A DNA stretch of 64,000 nt from Eudorina sp. 2006-703-Eu-15. Taxonomy: Eukaryota; Chlorophyta; Chlorophyceae; Chlamydomonadales; Volvocaceae. The notes beneath the pieces are model-generated. The model saw nothing but the letters and a program-made list of their open reading frames with translations, ran no database searches and was not told where the DNA came from. Shown here one piece after another: positions 25,801-37,164 of this stretch. The position numbers were made by a program, and so were the translations under genes. Numbering within the stretch: the stretch's first letter is position 1; every line of letters starts with the position of its first letter. The stretch lies in the NCBI GenBank assembly GCA_003117195.1, contig BDSI01000007.1:310001-374000 (forward strand), in the 5' to 3' direction.

Positions 25801-28079
25801 CTCGCGCGAACGAGAAGTCGTGCGCGGCGATGGCATCGAGGACGGCGCCCGCCATCGCAGCCGGTAACGCCAGCGCTCGAAAGTACGCCGCGAGATCGCG
25901 CTCGAATGGCGACGCTGCGACTGACCCATGGGTCGTTGCCACCGCCGCCGCGGTGGCGGCGTCTTTACGCGGGAAGTCTTGCACCCACAGCCCTTGCGAT
26001 TTGTCGTTACAGTCCGGGGAGACGCAGTTGGCCGTGTGTACGACGAGGCGGAGACCCGTGGGGTAGGTGACTAGAAATGCCTTGGAGTGGTGGGTGCCGT
26101 ACGCGATGGGAAGCGGCGGGCGGTGCAGGACCACGTGCGGCGCGCCGGCGGCAGCCGCCTGCTGCCGCATCTCGGCCTCGGCGTCTGGCGGCTCCCCGTG
26201 AACCACGAAGAACTGCGTCGTATTATGGTTGGTGGTTGATGGTTGATGGTTGGTGATTGGTGGTTAGGCCCAAGGCGAAGGACCGGAGTTCAGCGACATA
26301 GAAAGCGGGCTTCCACCGACACGTCATCTGGAGGACCCACTGTTGCTGTAAAGGCGCTCAGTGGTGATCACCATGGGGTTGAAAAGATAAGAAAACGGCC
26401 CAGGCACACCCACCCCTGGCGGGTTGCCTAAGTAAGCACACTCCCTGAAGGCCCTTTCCTAGCGCCTTGACCCCTCAACCCCTGAAGAACTCCCATAACC
26501 ACTGCTCCCCACACCCGTACGGCACTCAGCGCTCAGCGCTCAGGAACCATGCCACGCCTGCGCGGGCGGGCGGGCGGGTGCCTTGGCGACGCTCTCACCT
26601 GGGCCGCACGCGCCAGGTCAGGGCAGGCCGACAACAGCCAGCCCATATCAACCATGTAGTTGGACACCAGGGCCACCTGCATGGGGCCGCTCAGCAGCCG
26701 CCCGAGACGGGCGCCCAGGCAGCCCTCGTTGCAGCGAGGGGCGAGGCCTCTGAGGGCGCGGCGCCATCCAAGGGGAGCAGCGAGTCGAGCGCGAGGCACG
26801 TGCGGGCGAGGTGAGGTGAAGCTGAAGTGAGACGTGTGGAGACGGGGGTAGTGCGCGGGAAGGCTGGAGAGCACGTGATGAAGCACGCTGGAGAGCGGCG
26901 TGCAGAGCGGCGGTTATCGTACATCGTACGGGAAAAGAGGTGCTGGCGGCGGCGCACGATGAGGCACGCACGGGTCTGGCGCACCTGACACGCAGCATGT
27001 GGACAGGGCTCTCGATGTCGTACGGTACGGCATCGTTGGGCGTCGCCTCGCGCGGCGGCGCCGCGGCCGCGGCTGAGGACGTCCCGGCGTCCTTAGACGT
27101 CCGCGCTGCTGCTGGCACCGCCTCCGCCTCCGCCTCCGCCTCCTCCGCCGCCAGCGACCGAGGGGAGATCCCGCCAGAGCGTCCTGCCGTACCGGCGCCG
27201 GAGGCTTGCGCCGCGGCGGGATCTGCGGGATCCGCTGCGCTCGCCGCCTTTACCCGGGGGACCGCCGCCGCCTCCCGCGCTGCCGGCCCTGCCGCTGCGG
27301 ACGGGGGCGCATCGCCGCCACCGGCCCCTGAGGCCGCGCCCAGAGCTGAAGTCGGCTTTACCGCCGCGGGCCTCGGAGACGCCGCTGCCTGAGCGCCTGG
27401 GCTGCCGGTTGTGACGCTGTCAGCGGCCCGAGGCGGGCTGAGCCGCTGTCGCTTGGCTGGTGGGGTGTGAGTGGGCTCCATGGGAGGTCCCTGGGCGGCT
27501 GCTGTGGGCCGTAGCTCGATGGCGGACTCCTCCCGGGCCCCCAAGATGAAAAAGCGAGTGGCGTGGTTATCCCCGAGGCTGTTCAGCGGCAGCTGCGCGG
27601 ATCCTCCGGGGTCAACTACGGTGACCACGTCCCAGCCACCACCTTCTGCTGGTGGGGGTAAGGGGCGCGTGAATGGATGGGGGGTTTGGTTGTTGTGGGT
27701 CCGGGCCGGTGGGATGGGCCTACTAGGGTTTCGAGGACGGGGAGAGGTGTGGCGTGATAGCAATTCTATTACACATGACGGAGACGTTGGGTAGGGAGGC
27801 CCTATAAGTACGAAGAGGGTATGCACAGCCTGGGTTGGCCTTAACGAGGAAGGCCCCGGAGTTGAGGCTGTCACCTCTCCGTTGCCGTTCAACGACCACC
27901 GCGTTGCGCCCGGTCACCAACAAGCCCAGTGTCGATCCGTCGTCAGGAAGGTTCAGCTGTACGTGATTTCTGCTGATTAAGACATTGTCCCAGCTCGGTA
28001 TGGGCTTCCTGCGACCGAGGCTCAGGCTCCCGCCTCTCGGAATATTCAAGGATGTCCGGCATTTGAAGATAAGCTCCAT
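22843..28079 (-). CDS. TDP1: Tyrosyl-DNA phosphodiesterase 1 with N-terminal FHA-like domain
   Basis: Seven exons in one frame give about 861 residues: 28079-27812, 27645-26985, 26749-26599, 26212-25233, 24462-24366, 23736-23681, 23215-22843. TDP1 hydrolyses the bond between a trapped topoisomerase I tyrosine and the DNA 3' end, in the nucleus. Both HKN motifs are present: H402-S-K404 with N422 (THHSKAFLV, HTAN), and H681-I-K683 with N702 (PHIKTYTR, SHNLSKAAWG). The C-terminus has IRSYELGVL and a DKPW motif as in the family. Residues 1-90 contain SLSLGRR and ISRNHVQL, the pattern of an FHA phosphothreonine-binding domain; plant relatives with FHA are known. An Ala/Pro/Glu-rich linker (about 130-300) and a polyglutamine run (genomic 25471-25512) are insertions. 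The start is uncertain: ATGs at 28112 and 28139 are also in frame. Confidence 0.9.
23308..23395 (+). repeat. 44-bp tandem duplication in a TDP1 intron
   Basis: Two adjacent 44-base units begin GTGGCCACGGCAGTGGTGGT and differ only near the end (23308-23351 and 23352-23395). Confidence 0.9.
23991..24060 (+). repeat. 24-bp tandem repeat in a TDP1 intron
   Basis: Units starting CCAAATCGCACACCGACCCG recur at 23991, 24015 and 24039, the third degenerate. Confidence 0.85.
24701..24729 (+). repeat. Dispersed intronic repeat, family B
   Basis: TCGGGCGGGCTTCTTATCTA followed by AACACACGCC, in a TDP1 intron. Other clear copies on this strand: 19749-19775, 30761-30793, 41230-41260, 41303-41340, 51222-51252, 53123-53148. 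Confidence 0.6.
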
Positions 28080-28443
28080 CACAAACCGCTTGCAAGCAAT
28101 ATGAGCAAACATCGGTATAGTAGTTTGATTGTGCGACATACCCGGGCAACGTTCTGACGTGCTCGTCCTTAAGCCTTCGGAGCGACCCATAATGCTTGCA
28201 CACCGACGCGACGCATGGTCATACTCACGATGAGGCATGGCCCTCAATAATTTAATAGGACAAATAATGCAATTCATACAATAAAGCGTTGCCGATCACA
28301 GCTTTAGTGAAGGTCTTCCGACGGGTCGCTGTAGTTATTAATTCATATCGGTTACCAGTAATCATATCTAACGCCGGCATCAAATTATTCGGAAGGCATG
28401 TTGCCAACAGACGATACGCCTTAAGCGGTAAAGGTTGAGAGAG
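28080..28443. promoter_or_regulatory. Divergent promoter between TDP1 and the LRR/NPF gene
   Basis: The two start codons (28079 minus, 28444 plus) are about 365 bases apart. The interval is strongly AT-rich for this window, with AATTTAATAGGACAAATAAT around 28246-28265 and TTATTAATTCATA around 28335. It probably serves both genes and includes both 5' leaders. Confidence 0.5.
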
Positions 28444-31400
28444 ATGGCATCAGAACCGGTTCCCTTGCCTCCTCGCCAGGGCGATATATGGTGGAGTGTC
28501 GCGCCACCGTCAGCACCTGGAGCAGATGATGCGGTCAGTCGGCATGTGCCCAGCTGTCAGCGAGACGACCCATCAGTCTCACACGGACCGCTCGGTCGGA
28601 CATGCTTGTTACACGGCACGGCTTTGCCAAAGAGCACCTTGTGATCAATTTTTCAGGATCTTCAAATAATATTCGGCATATCCGAGGAGCAGCTCAGCGA
28701 CTGGCTCAGTTGCACAACGGGTACGTCTGTACCGGTCCGATAGTACCCAACCGGTCTTGCCTGCGACTTTACCGCTGTCTGCATACCACGCTTGGAAATT
28801 GTAGTTCTCGGCACCCTACCCCAACCCTCTGCCCCGTCACAGCCCCCGCGGGCCTTCCTTCGCCCGGCGAACCCCTTGGCTGACCCTGACCTATTCCAGG
28901 GGCCCCGGGGACATCGCTACCTCGCGCCTTAACCCCCTTCATTACCGCCTTTCATGTCACAGGATGGAAGGCCCTGGAATTGACCTGGGGCGCCCTCGCA
29001 AGCTGCGAGGTCAGCTACCACCAACTGAAGCCGCTGCTGCAGGCGGCCATGGCGGAGGCCGCCCGGCTGGGTGCCGCCCAGCTGGTGGTACGGCAGCTGG
29101 ACGTGGACGAGGTCCTGGGCCGCTGCTTGGGCCTGGCGCTGACCGGGTTCCCAAACTTCACGGCGCTGAAGCTGCGTGAGCTGAACCTGTACGACGAGGC
29201 CATGGGTGGGTACGGCACCCAGGGTGATGCCGCTCGGGAGTACGGCATGCCGTAGCGAATGTTTTGAGTGTTGCGTATTGGGTGTTTGATTGTGTTCCCC
29301 CGCCGGGGGAGGTTATGGAAAACGCGTCGCGCGTAAGGCCGCTCCTGGAAAGGGGGCGACAGACGTTGCTGGCCTGGCTCTCGGGTTTCTCTCGGGCGTC
29401 ACGTCATCGGCCCTCGAACCCTGGCCCGACCCGCCCCCGGCCCCTGCCCCCCGACCCGCCCCTGGCCCGACCCGGCCCCGGCCCCTGGCCCGACCCGGCC
29501 CCGGCCCCTGACCCGACCCGCCCCCGGCCCCTGACCCGACCCCGGCCCCTGGCCCGACCCGGCCCCGGCCCCTGACCCGACCCGCCCCCGGCCCCTGACC
29601 CGACCCGCCCCTGGCCCCCCGCCCGGTCCCAGGTCGTCTGAGCGACGCGCTGCACTCCGCGGAGCACCTCCAGCGGCTGGTCCTGGACACCGTGTGGGCG
29701 AGCGTGGGCGGATGGAGCGCCCTGGGGGCCGCAATCAAGGTCAACAACAGCCTCACCACACTGAGGTGCGGCACCAACATGTCCGCGCCCTCTGTGCACG
29801 GACCCTCTGTGCACGGATCCCCTGCGTACGGACCCTCGCCCTCGTCCTCGTCGCCCGTGTCACACCCCGCTGTGCCATCACATCACAACACATCCCAATC
29901 AGGGTGCGGCACTGCCTGGGGGACGCGGCGGCGCTGGGGGCGCTGTGCTCCGCCCTGGCTGACCAGCACGGCAGCCTGGAGGTGCTGAGGCTGTCGCACA
30001 ACGGCCTGGGGGACAGCGGAGTGGAGGAGCTGTGTAAGGTGGGAGGGCAGCTGTGGCGGAGGGGTGGCAGGGAAGGGACTGCGCGTAATCTTTACGGTAT
30101 ACATCGATACATGTGCATTTATTAGTGTGTTTAACAAGAAGCCGGTTGAATGTGTGTGGCACTTCGTGGCTTGGTGAAATTCGACGGAAGTTGATTGCTG
30201 AGCGGGAGACGGGCAGACAGGCGGCATCCACACAAACAGCCAGCAACCCACCTCCCGATATGGAGTAATGAGTCTTGTCCTCCGGCCACGTTGGCGACTT
30301 GGCGCTGCCGTCCTGGGCCCTATGCGAGCGCCCGACCACTCTCTTGTCCCCGCCCCGCGCTCATCAATGTCCTGTACCCCTCCCTCCCCCCAGCGCACAC
30401 CGATCTCCTGTAACCCCCCGCCCCCTTCCCGCACTCAGGCCCTCTCGAGGAGCTACTCCCAGCCCGCCACCCGACCCAGCCGGGTGTCCCACCTGGACCT
30501 CTCACACAACCAGGCGGGGCGGCAGTGCGTCCCGACGGTTGGGGTCGCGATACGGACCGTGCGGGCGCTACGGCACCTGGACTTGTCGTACAACGATCTC
30601 GGGGCCGAGGTAGGGTGGTGGCGCAACAACAACCGGATTTCGGATTGCACGGCACCGCGCGCGTCGCCATTGATTTATCCGGAAGCGTGCCGTACGGGTC
30701 CGGGACACAGCTTCACGATGTACGGCCATGGCTGCAACATTGAATACACATTAGTGTAGTTTGGGCAGGGCGGGTCTCTTATCTAAACACACGAGTGCCG
30801 TGGGGCGGCTCTAGGGTTTAGGGCTCCTCGCGAAAAGAGAAAGCACGGAATGTCGTGGCTCTGGGTGCGTGGCTGTGGCACGTCGGGTACCTGCTAGGTT
30901 TGCCGTACGAAGCTCCGGCTGGCCAAGGGAGGGCTCCCCCGGGGGCACTTCCCCGCGTGTCTCGTCCTGCTGAGGGACCTTCTCGCCCTCGCCCTCGCCC
31001 TGCATGTGTTTTAAATGACACATACATGATCCCATGCAATCTTATCTTATGTTGCTCATGCACATCATATTACATTCCATCTGCAGGCTGTGCGGGAGCT
31101 TTGCGTGGCGCTGTCGTACGCGCCGCACATAACCAGCCTGAACTTGGTGGCCACGGGCGCGGACGACTCCGCAGTTGAGGCGCTGACCCGCGGGTCACTG
31201 GCGCCGCCCAACCCCCTGACCGTCGCGGCTTCGGGTGCGAACCAGGGCTCCGCGATTCGCCTCCCTGTGCTGCGGCACCGGGGCACCCGCTGCCTAACAG
31301 GGGCCGGCATCCCTTAGGGGTCAAACAAGGCACATCCTGTTGCCACCCTGGAGTCGGGGCATGGGCTGGGTTTGCGACTGGTCCTGTAACCACCTGTAAC

Positions 31401-34400
31401 CACCTGTAACCTCCTGTAACCTCCTGTAACCTCCTGTAACCTCCTGTAACCTCCTGTAACCTCCTGCCTGTAACCTCCTGTAACCTCCTGTAACCTCCTG
31501 TAACCTCCTGTAACCTCCTGTAACCTCCTGTAACCTCCTGTAACCTCCTGCCTGTAACCTCCTGTAACCTCCTGTAACCTCCTGTAACCTCTTGCCTGTA
31601 ACCTCCTGTAACCTCCTGTAACCTCATGTAACCTCATGTAACCTCCTGTAACCTCATGTAACCTCCTGTAACCTCATGTAACCTCATGTAACCTCATGTG
31701 CATCCTCTTGTGTGTCCTCCTGCCAGTACACGATGGCAGGAGGTTACATTGAAACGCAAAACGCAGACCATGATCCCGTACCAGACGTGTACATGCTCTT
31801 GTGCAACCGCTTGTGTATCGGTGTGTGCGGGTGGACCTGTGGCGGTGGTGGTGGTTGCACATGGTGTGGACCTTGCCCTGTCCGACCCCGCTTGCTGAGT
31901 CCGCATCCGGTGCGTGGCGGGTAGCGATCCAACCCAGCACTATTGGCCGATGCTGTAATCCCAACGAAGGAACGTGTGCACGAAGCTGTACGGCATACGG
32001 TACGGCACCCACTCCAAAGAGAACCCAGACGGCCGGTGGTGGCGCACCCGAGGTCGGTTTGCCCCCACTACTAACGAAGTTTGCGATTGACCCCACTGCG
32101 CGATTGACCCCACGCCGGCAGGCCTCAGCGGCGGCGGCGGCGGTGTCGGCGGCGCGCTGTCGACTCTGTGCCTGGGCCACAACCGGATCAGCGCCCGCGG
32201 GGCGGTGCAGCTGGCGGCGGCGGTGCGGCGGCCCGGCTGCCCTCTGACGGAGCTGGACCTGGGGTGGAACGCGCTGGTGGGCGAGGAAGGTGGGCCATTG
32301 GCTGCGGTAGGGATGCCGGTAGGGCCGCCGGGGCCCTTGCGCAGCCGTGCGGTCGAGTCGGCGGGGTTGGGGGTGGGGTTAGCAAGATGAACCAAGCCCC
32401 GGCGCGAGGGTTGAGGAGCTGGCTGCCGGTAGGGCTGCCGGTAGGGCTGCCGGTAGGGCTGCCGGTAGGGCTGCCGGTAGGGCTGCCGGTAGGGCTGCCG
32501 GTAGGGCTGCCGGGAGGGCTGCCGGGAGGGCTGCCGGGAGGGCTGCCGGGAGGGCTGCCGGATCATTGCTCCTCCGTGCGGTCGCTCATCGGCGGCGATG
32601 CGCCGGGCTGGACTGGGCTGGGCTGGGCTGGCGTGGGAGGGTCTGGTTCTGTGCAAGCCCAAGCCCGCCCGGCCTGCGCGGTCTGAGCGCAGGCCGAGCC
32701 GGCAATCACCACGGGTGGCAGCACCTGGTCATCTCGGGCTTGAGAAAGGGCCTCTCGCAGGGGGGCGCACGGCCGCCTGATGCAGTCCCGCGAGGCGTGC
32801 ACACAGCGTCTCTCCCTCGTCTCAACCTCCACCGCCATGTCCGGTCGACCGCACCCGCATGCTTGCACTGCGTTTGTTTCTTTGGCCACCACGTGCGTCT
32901 GCACCATGGTCGTGGTCGTGGTCTGGTCTGCAGGCGCCAAGGCCTGGGCGGAGGTGCTGGCGGCGCCGCCCTCGGCGCCCGGCGGCGGCGGCTGCCGGCT
33001 GCGGCGGCTGGTGCTGTCGGGCTGCGAGGTGACGGACGCGGCGGCGTTCGCGCTGGGCGCGGCCCTCAAGACCAACGTCAGCCTGCAGGAGCTGGGGCTG
33101 GCTGAGAACCACATATCTACGAGAGGTAAAAGGCGAGGTGGTGAAAGTGCGCAGACCCGCGTGCAAACGGGTTTCCTCGCTCGCTTAGAATACACACTGT
33201 GCAGCGCGAACCGCACGCCGCACGGGTGTTCCACCGTCTGAATCCCGCCCCGTCCCGCCCCGTCCCGTCCCATCCCGTCCCGACCCGATGCGACCCGCCC
33301 CGCCAAGCCCCGCCCCGCCACGTCCCGCCCCGCCCCACCCCGCCCCGCAGGCCTGGCGCTGCTGGCCGAGGTGCTCAAGGTGAACTCGTCTCTGCGGCTG
33401 CTGGACGTGTCCCTCAACATGGTGGGGCCGCAGGGCATGAGCCCCTTCACCCGTATGAGCCACCTGCGGGGCCACGTGGTGCTGGGCAAGGGGTGAGTGA
33501 GGGAGTGGTCAGGGAGCAACCCGCCTGACCCAACCCAGGGACCAGGGCCGAGTATGTGGTCGTAGGGAGGCAGGGCAGTGAGAGACAGAGCGCGTGACAT
33601 GACATGACATGACAAGCATGCAAGGGACATGGAGAAGCCCGGCGATGCCCGTGTGCCGGTACAACTGCCCCCATGCCGGCTCGCAGCGCCGCACCTCACC
33701 GCGCTGTCACTAGAATCGGCATTCGCACTCGCACCTCACCGCGGCACGTGGTGTACCGCACCCGCACCTCTCACCCGCACCTCTCACCCGCACCTCTCAC
33801 CCGCACCTCTCACCCGCACCTCGCACTCGCAGGGACGACCACGCGGTGCAGCGCGTCAGCTCCTGCCTGGTGAAGGCGGAGCTGCTCCGCGAGTACCGGG
33901 AGGTGGAGGCGGTCAAGAACAGCAGGCAGCCCTGGGAGGCGGAACAGCAGGCGCTGGAGGAGCAGCGGCGGCGGCTGGCGACGTACCACAACCCCTTCCT
34001 GGATCCAGCCACGGCGGCGGCGGTGGCGGCGGCCGCCGCCACCAGCGCCGCTGCGTCAGGGCCGGGACACCCCGGCCATGGGGCCGGCTACAATCCGTTC
34101 CTGTCGCCTTCGGCAACCTACACGAACCCGTTTCTGGACGCAACGGGAGGTGATGCTGGCGGGGGAGGAGGGGGAGGTGGCGGTGGGCACAGCAATCCGT
34201 TTTCCGAGGCGGAGGTGCCGGCGGCGGCGGCGGCGGCGAGCAACCCGTTCCTGACGGCGGGGGCGCCGTCAGGCGGCGGTTCCGTGCCGCCGCAGCCGCC
34301 GGAGAATCCATTCTTGTCGACGCCGCCGCCGCCGCAGCCGGCGGCGGCGGTTGGGGAGGCGGCGGGCAACCCGTTCCTGGCGGCTGCTGGCGTGGGGAAG

Positions 34401-35858
34401 GGCGGCGTGGAGGGTCGGGACCTGGCGACGCGCGTCCTGATCAGGCTAGGTGAGCAGCCGCGGCGCCTGGAACTCGCCGTTCGGAGGATTTCGTCGCGCG
34501 AACTGGGTTGCAGGTCGACCGCATTCATAAGCATCCATCCACCACGCCCCTGCAGCGCCCAACAGCTGACTTCCTTCCCGGTGTATGTGCCAATCACCAG
34601 GGTACCGGCAACTGGTGTGTGTACAAAGAAACTGAGCCGCAACATGTGTGTGCATGTGTCGATCCTTTGGCCTAAGCCTTTGATGACCCCAAACGGCGGT
34701 GGTGCCGGTACGTGCTGCTCATGCATCCTGTCGGGTCGCCAGGCACCGACGTGTCCGCCTCGGCGGCAAGTGCGCCCGGCAGCGCGGGCGGCGACGACGA
34801 GCACGGGACCCGGTACCTGGAGGACGACGGCAGGCGCGGCAGCGGCAGCGACATCGGTACGGAAGTGTACGTCAGCAGTCGGTCAACGGCTGACGAAGCG
34901 GATCTCGTGACCGACCTAGATCTGCGCTTGTAAGTGATTCACAACGGTGTACGACCGGAGGGCTGCCGGTTGAAATGGCGTGCGGTCGGGACCCCCTGTG
35001 CCCGCCCAGAACCGCTACCTGGTCGGGTATCGTATGACGTTTTCGTATACGGTAGGTGGGCGACTCAGGAGTATCGTACAGTCAGGTCAGGACCAGTCCA
35101 GAACATAGGGGTGGTGGTGATGTCGAACGCAACGACGCGCGATGGGACGGTGGGACGGTGTGACTTGTCGTTGTAGGCTTGCCGTGCCTTCCTCAGTACG
35201 GCCCCCTGCTTTCTGCCTTCCCTCATGCCCTCACATACACCCTCATAATGCGCGCTTGCCCTCATGCCCTGATCCCTGCAGAGTGGACTACATGCTGGAG
35301 AACCTGGGCGTGGGGCCCTCGGACACCAGCCCTCCGACGGGCCCTAAAGCGGGCACCGCCGCCGCCGCCAGCACCAGCGGCCACGGCGACGGCGACGGCT
35401 CCGCGAACGGTTACGGCGGCAGCAGCAGCAGCGGTATCGCTGTCTCCGCAGATCCCAACGACCCACGAGTCGCTGCGGCCGCGACGGCGGGCACGGCGAC
35501 CGCAGGCGGTGGATGGGGTACGTGGGGCGGCGGCGGCGGCGGCGGCGGTCGGTCGGATCCGTCCGCCACATCCCAGGACTCCAGGGGGCCCAGAGAGCAG
35601 CAGCAGCAGGATGAAAACCCGTTCGGCACGGGGTACTCGAGTGACATACAACACGCTCCGCCGTACACGCCGTCGTACACGCGGCCGTCTGGGGGAGGAG
35701 GTCATCAGTCGGGCGCAGGCACTGGTGTGGGCGCGTGTGCGGGCGCGGCGGCATCCCAGCTGGGGGCGGACATCGACCGGTTCTTCGAGGGGTCTGGCTC
35801 TGAGGCGGAGCCTGAGGGCGCGCCGGCACGGCGGCCCCCCCACAACCCGTTTCTCTAG
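28444..35858 (+). CDS. Leucine-rich-repeat protein with nine NPF (EH-domain-binding) motifs
   Basis: Thirteen exons in one frame give 955 residues: 28444-28533, 28657-28720, 28963-29205, 29633-29765, 29903-30038, 30439-30609, 31087-31234, 32122-32289, 32934-33125, 33351-33492, 33833-34449, 34743-34929, 35282-35858. Residues about 60-490 are ribonuclease-inhibitor-type LRRs (LRLSHNGLGDSGVEEL, LDLSYNDLGAE, LGLAENHIS, LDVSLNMVG). A basic/acidic helical stretch (QPWEAEQQALEEQRRRLATY) follows, then seven NPF motifs in exon 11, one in exon 13 (DENPFG) and one at the extreme C-terminus (HNPFL-stop). NPF is the ligand of EH domains in endocytic and vesicle-traffic proteins, so an adaptor role is inferred. 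The first exon and its GTCAGT donor, and the exon 7 donor, are the weakest parts of the model. I know no family with this combination. Confidence 0.75.
29400..29625 (+). repeat. C-rich minisatellite (CCGGCCCCTGGCCCGACC type)
   Basis: Interleaved units of CCGGCCCCTG, CCCGACCCG and CCCGCC fill the third intron of the LRR/NPF gene almost up to its acceptor. Confidence 0.85.
31384..31699 (+). repeat. 10-bp minisatellite CCTGTAACCT in an LRR/NPF gene intron
   Basis: About thirty copies of CCTGTAACCT, some with CA or GC substitutions and CCTG insertions, lie in intron 7. Each unit contains TGTAA on the sense strand. Confidence 0.95.
32421..32561 (+). repeat. 12-bp minisatellite GGGCTGCCGGTA
   Basis: Units GGGCTGCCGGTA run from 32421 and change to GGGCTGCCGGGA in the last part, showing two homogenised blocks inside one intron. 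Confidence 0.95.
33764..33829 (+). repeat. 13-bp repeat CTCACCCGCACCT
   Basis: Five units directly precede the acceptor of exon 11 of the LRR/NPF gene and supply its pyrimidine-rich tract. Confidence 0.85.
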
Positions 35859-37164
35859 CGGGGGATGGGTTTCAGCTGGATGAGGCCCCCGGGGTGGGGG
35901 CCACACTCGGACGTCGTTTGTGACGGCATGAGGCGAGCAGCAGTGAAGGTGTGGTCAAACGGAGTCGCGCTGTGAGTCGCGCCCGCGCGGTGTGTCATGG
36001 GCGGCAGCGTGCGCCTGACGCGCCTGACCTTCGCCTGGCTGCCTCGGCATTCATTATGAGATGGATTCTACAATCTGGGTGACACAGCCGGGTAACCCGG
36101 GTCAGATCGGGTCGGGACGTGTCTCAGCCCTCAGCCTGCAGTGATCAGCCACGTGCAATGAAAACGCATCCAAGTGCAGAAAGCGGGGGAGACGCAGCCG
36201 TGACCTACCGTCGCTGCCGTGGCCGTCGCTGCGCCCCTCGGCACCCATCTGGCCGGGGGCCTGCACTGGCTGTTGCCACCCTTACGCCGCCAGACACCTC
36301 ACTGAGGAGCGGCCCCCCGTCAGAAAGCGGGCCCCGTCAACCCCACGCAGGTCCCCGCCGGCGGTCGCCGCCGAGACCTGCTGTGCAACGCCGTACCGGC
36401 TGCCGTACGGCTGCTGCGTGCCGTACCGGCAGTCCGGCACCACCGCCGATGCACCCACGGCGCCCCGCCAGACCCTCCCGGCCTTTGTCCCGCGTCGCGT
36501 CACGCCGCGAACGGCCCCGCCGCCAACGAGAAAGGATCAGCCACCTACCGGTACTGTACACGCGCCTCCCCGGAGCCCTCGTCCGGTCACCGCTCCCGGA
36601 TCTCCCTCCCCAACACCCCACCTCCTGGACTTCCTGGGCCTCCTACCTCGACCCAACCTGAGGCACCCAGCCACAGAGCACCTGGCCGCCCTCCCGACCC
36701 GATCCACCCAACGCCCACCAAGTGCGAAATGCCAACCCGGACCCAGCTCACCCAGCTCACCCAACCGACCGACCGACCGATCGCAGCCATCTCAACTGGG
36801 AACCCGCGGCTCCTCCTGCAGCCGCCACAAGGCGCGCCGTGGCAGCCGCCACGCGGCGAGGCGACCGCAGCCATGGATCGGTGGCGCACTGCGGCGCATC
36901 AGTGCGCGTCGGTGCGACGCCACCGCAGCCACCCCACCGCATTGCGGCAGTGGCTGCCCACTGCTCATGTGTCCGACCTGGTCCCAACGCCCCCCTCTCT
37001 CCCCTCTCCTCTTGCCTCCCCTTTGCAGCAACAACAAGCTTGACCTGGCCCCAACTCCCCTCCCCCTCCCTCCTCCCTCAGCTGTGTGTGCGGCCTAGGG
37101 TGCCCTGCCGCTGCCAGCCCAGCACCGCGCGGCTCAGCTCCGGACCCACCATCGGCTGCCCTAG
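35859..37164. other. Intergenic region between convergent genes
   Basis: It separates the stop of the LRR/NPF gene (plus) from the stop of the cyclase paralogue (minus). The last 180 bases resemble the sequence below 46472 (an AGCAACAACAAGC...GACCTGG block), so they belong to the duplicated segment. No other gene is seen. Confidence 0.5.

Noticed and set aside
31384..31699. Possible CRISPR-like array
   Set aside because: The units are contiguous 10-mers without unique spacers and the host is a eukaryote. The same applies to the arrays at 32421, 41370 and 55008.
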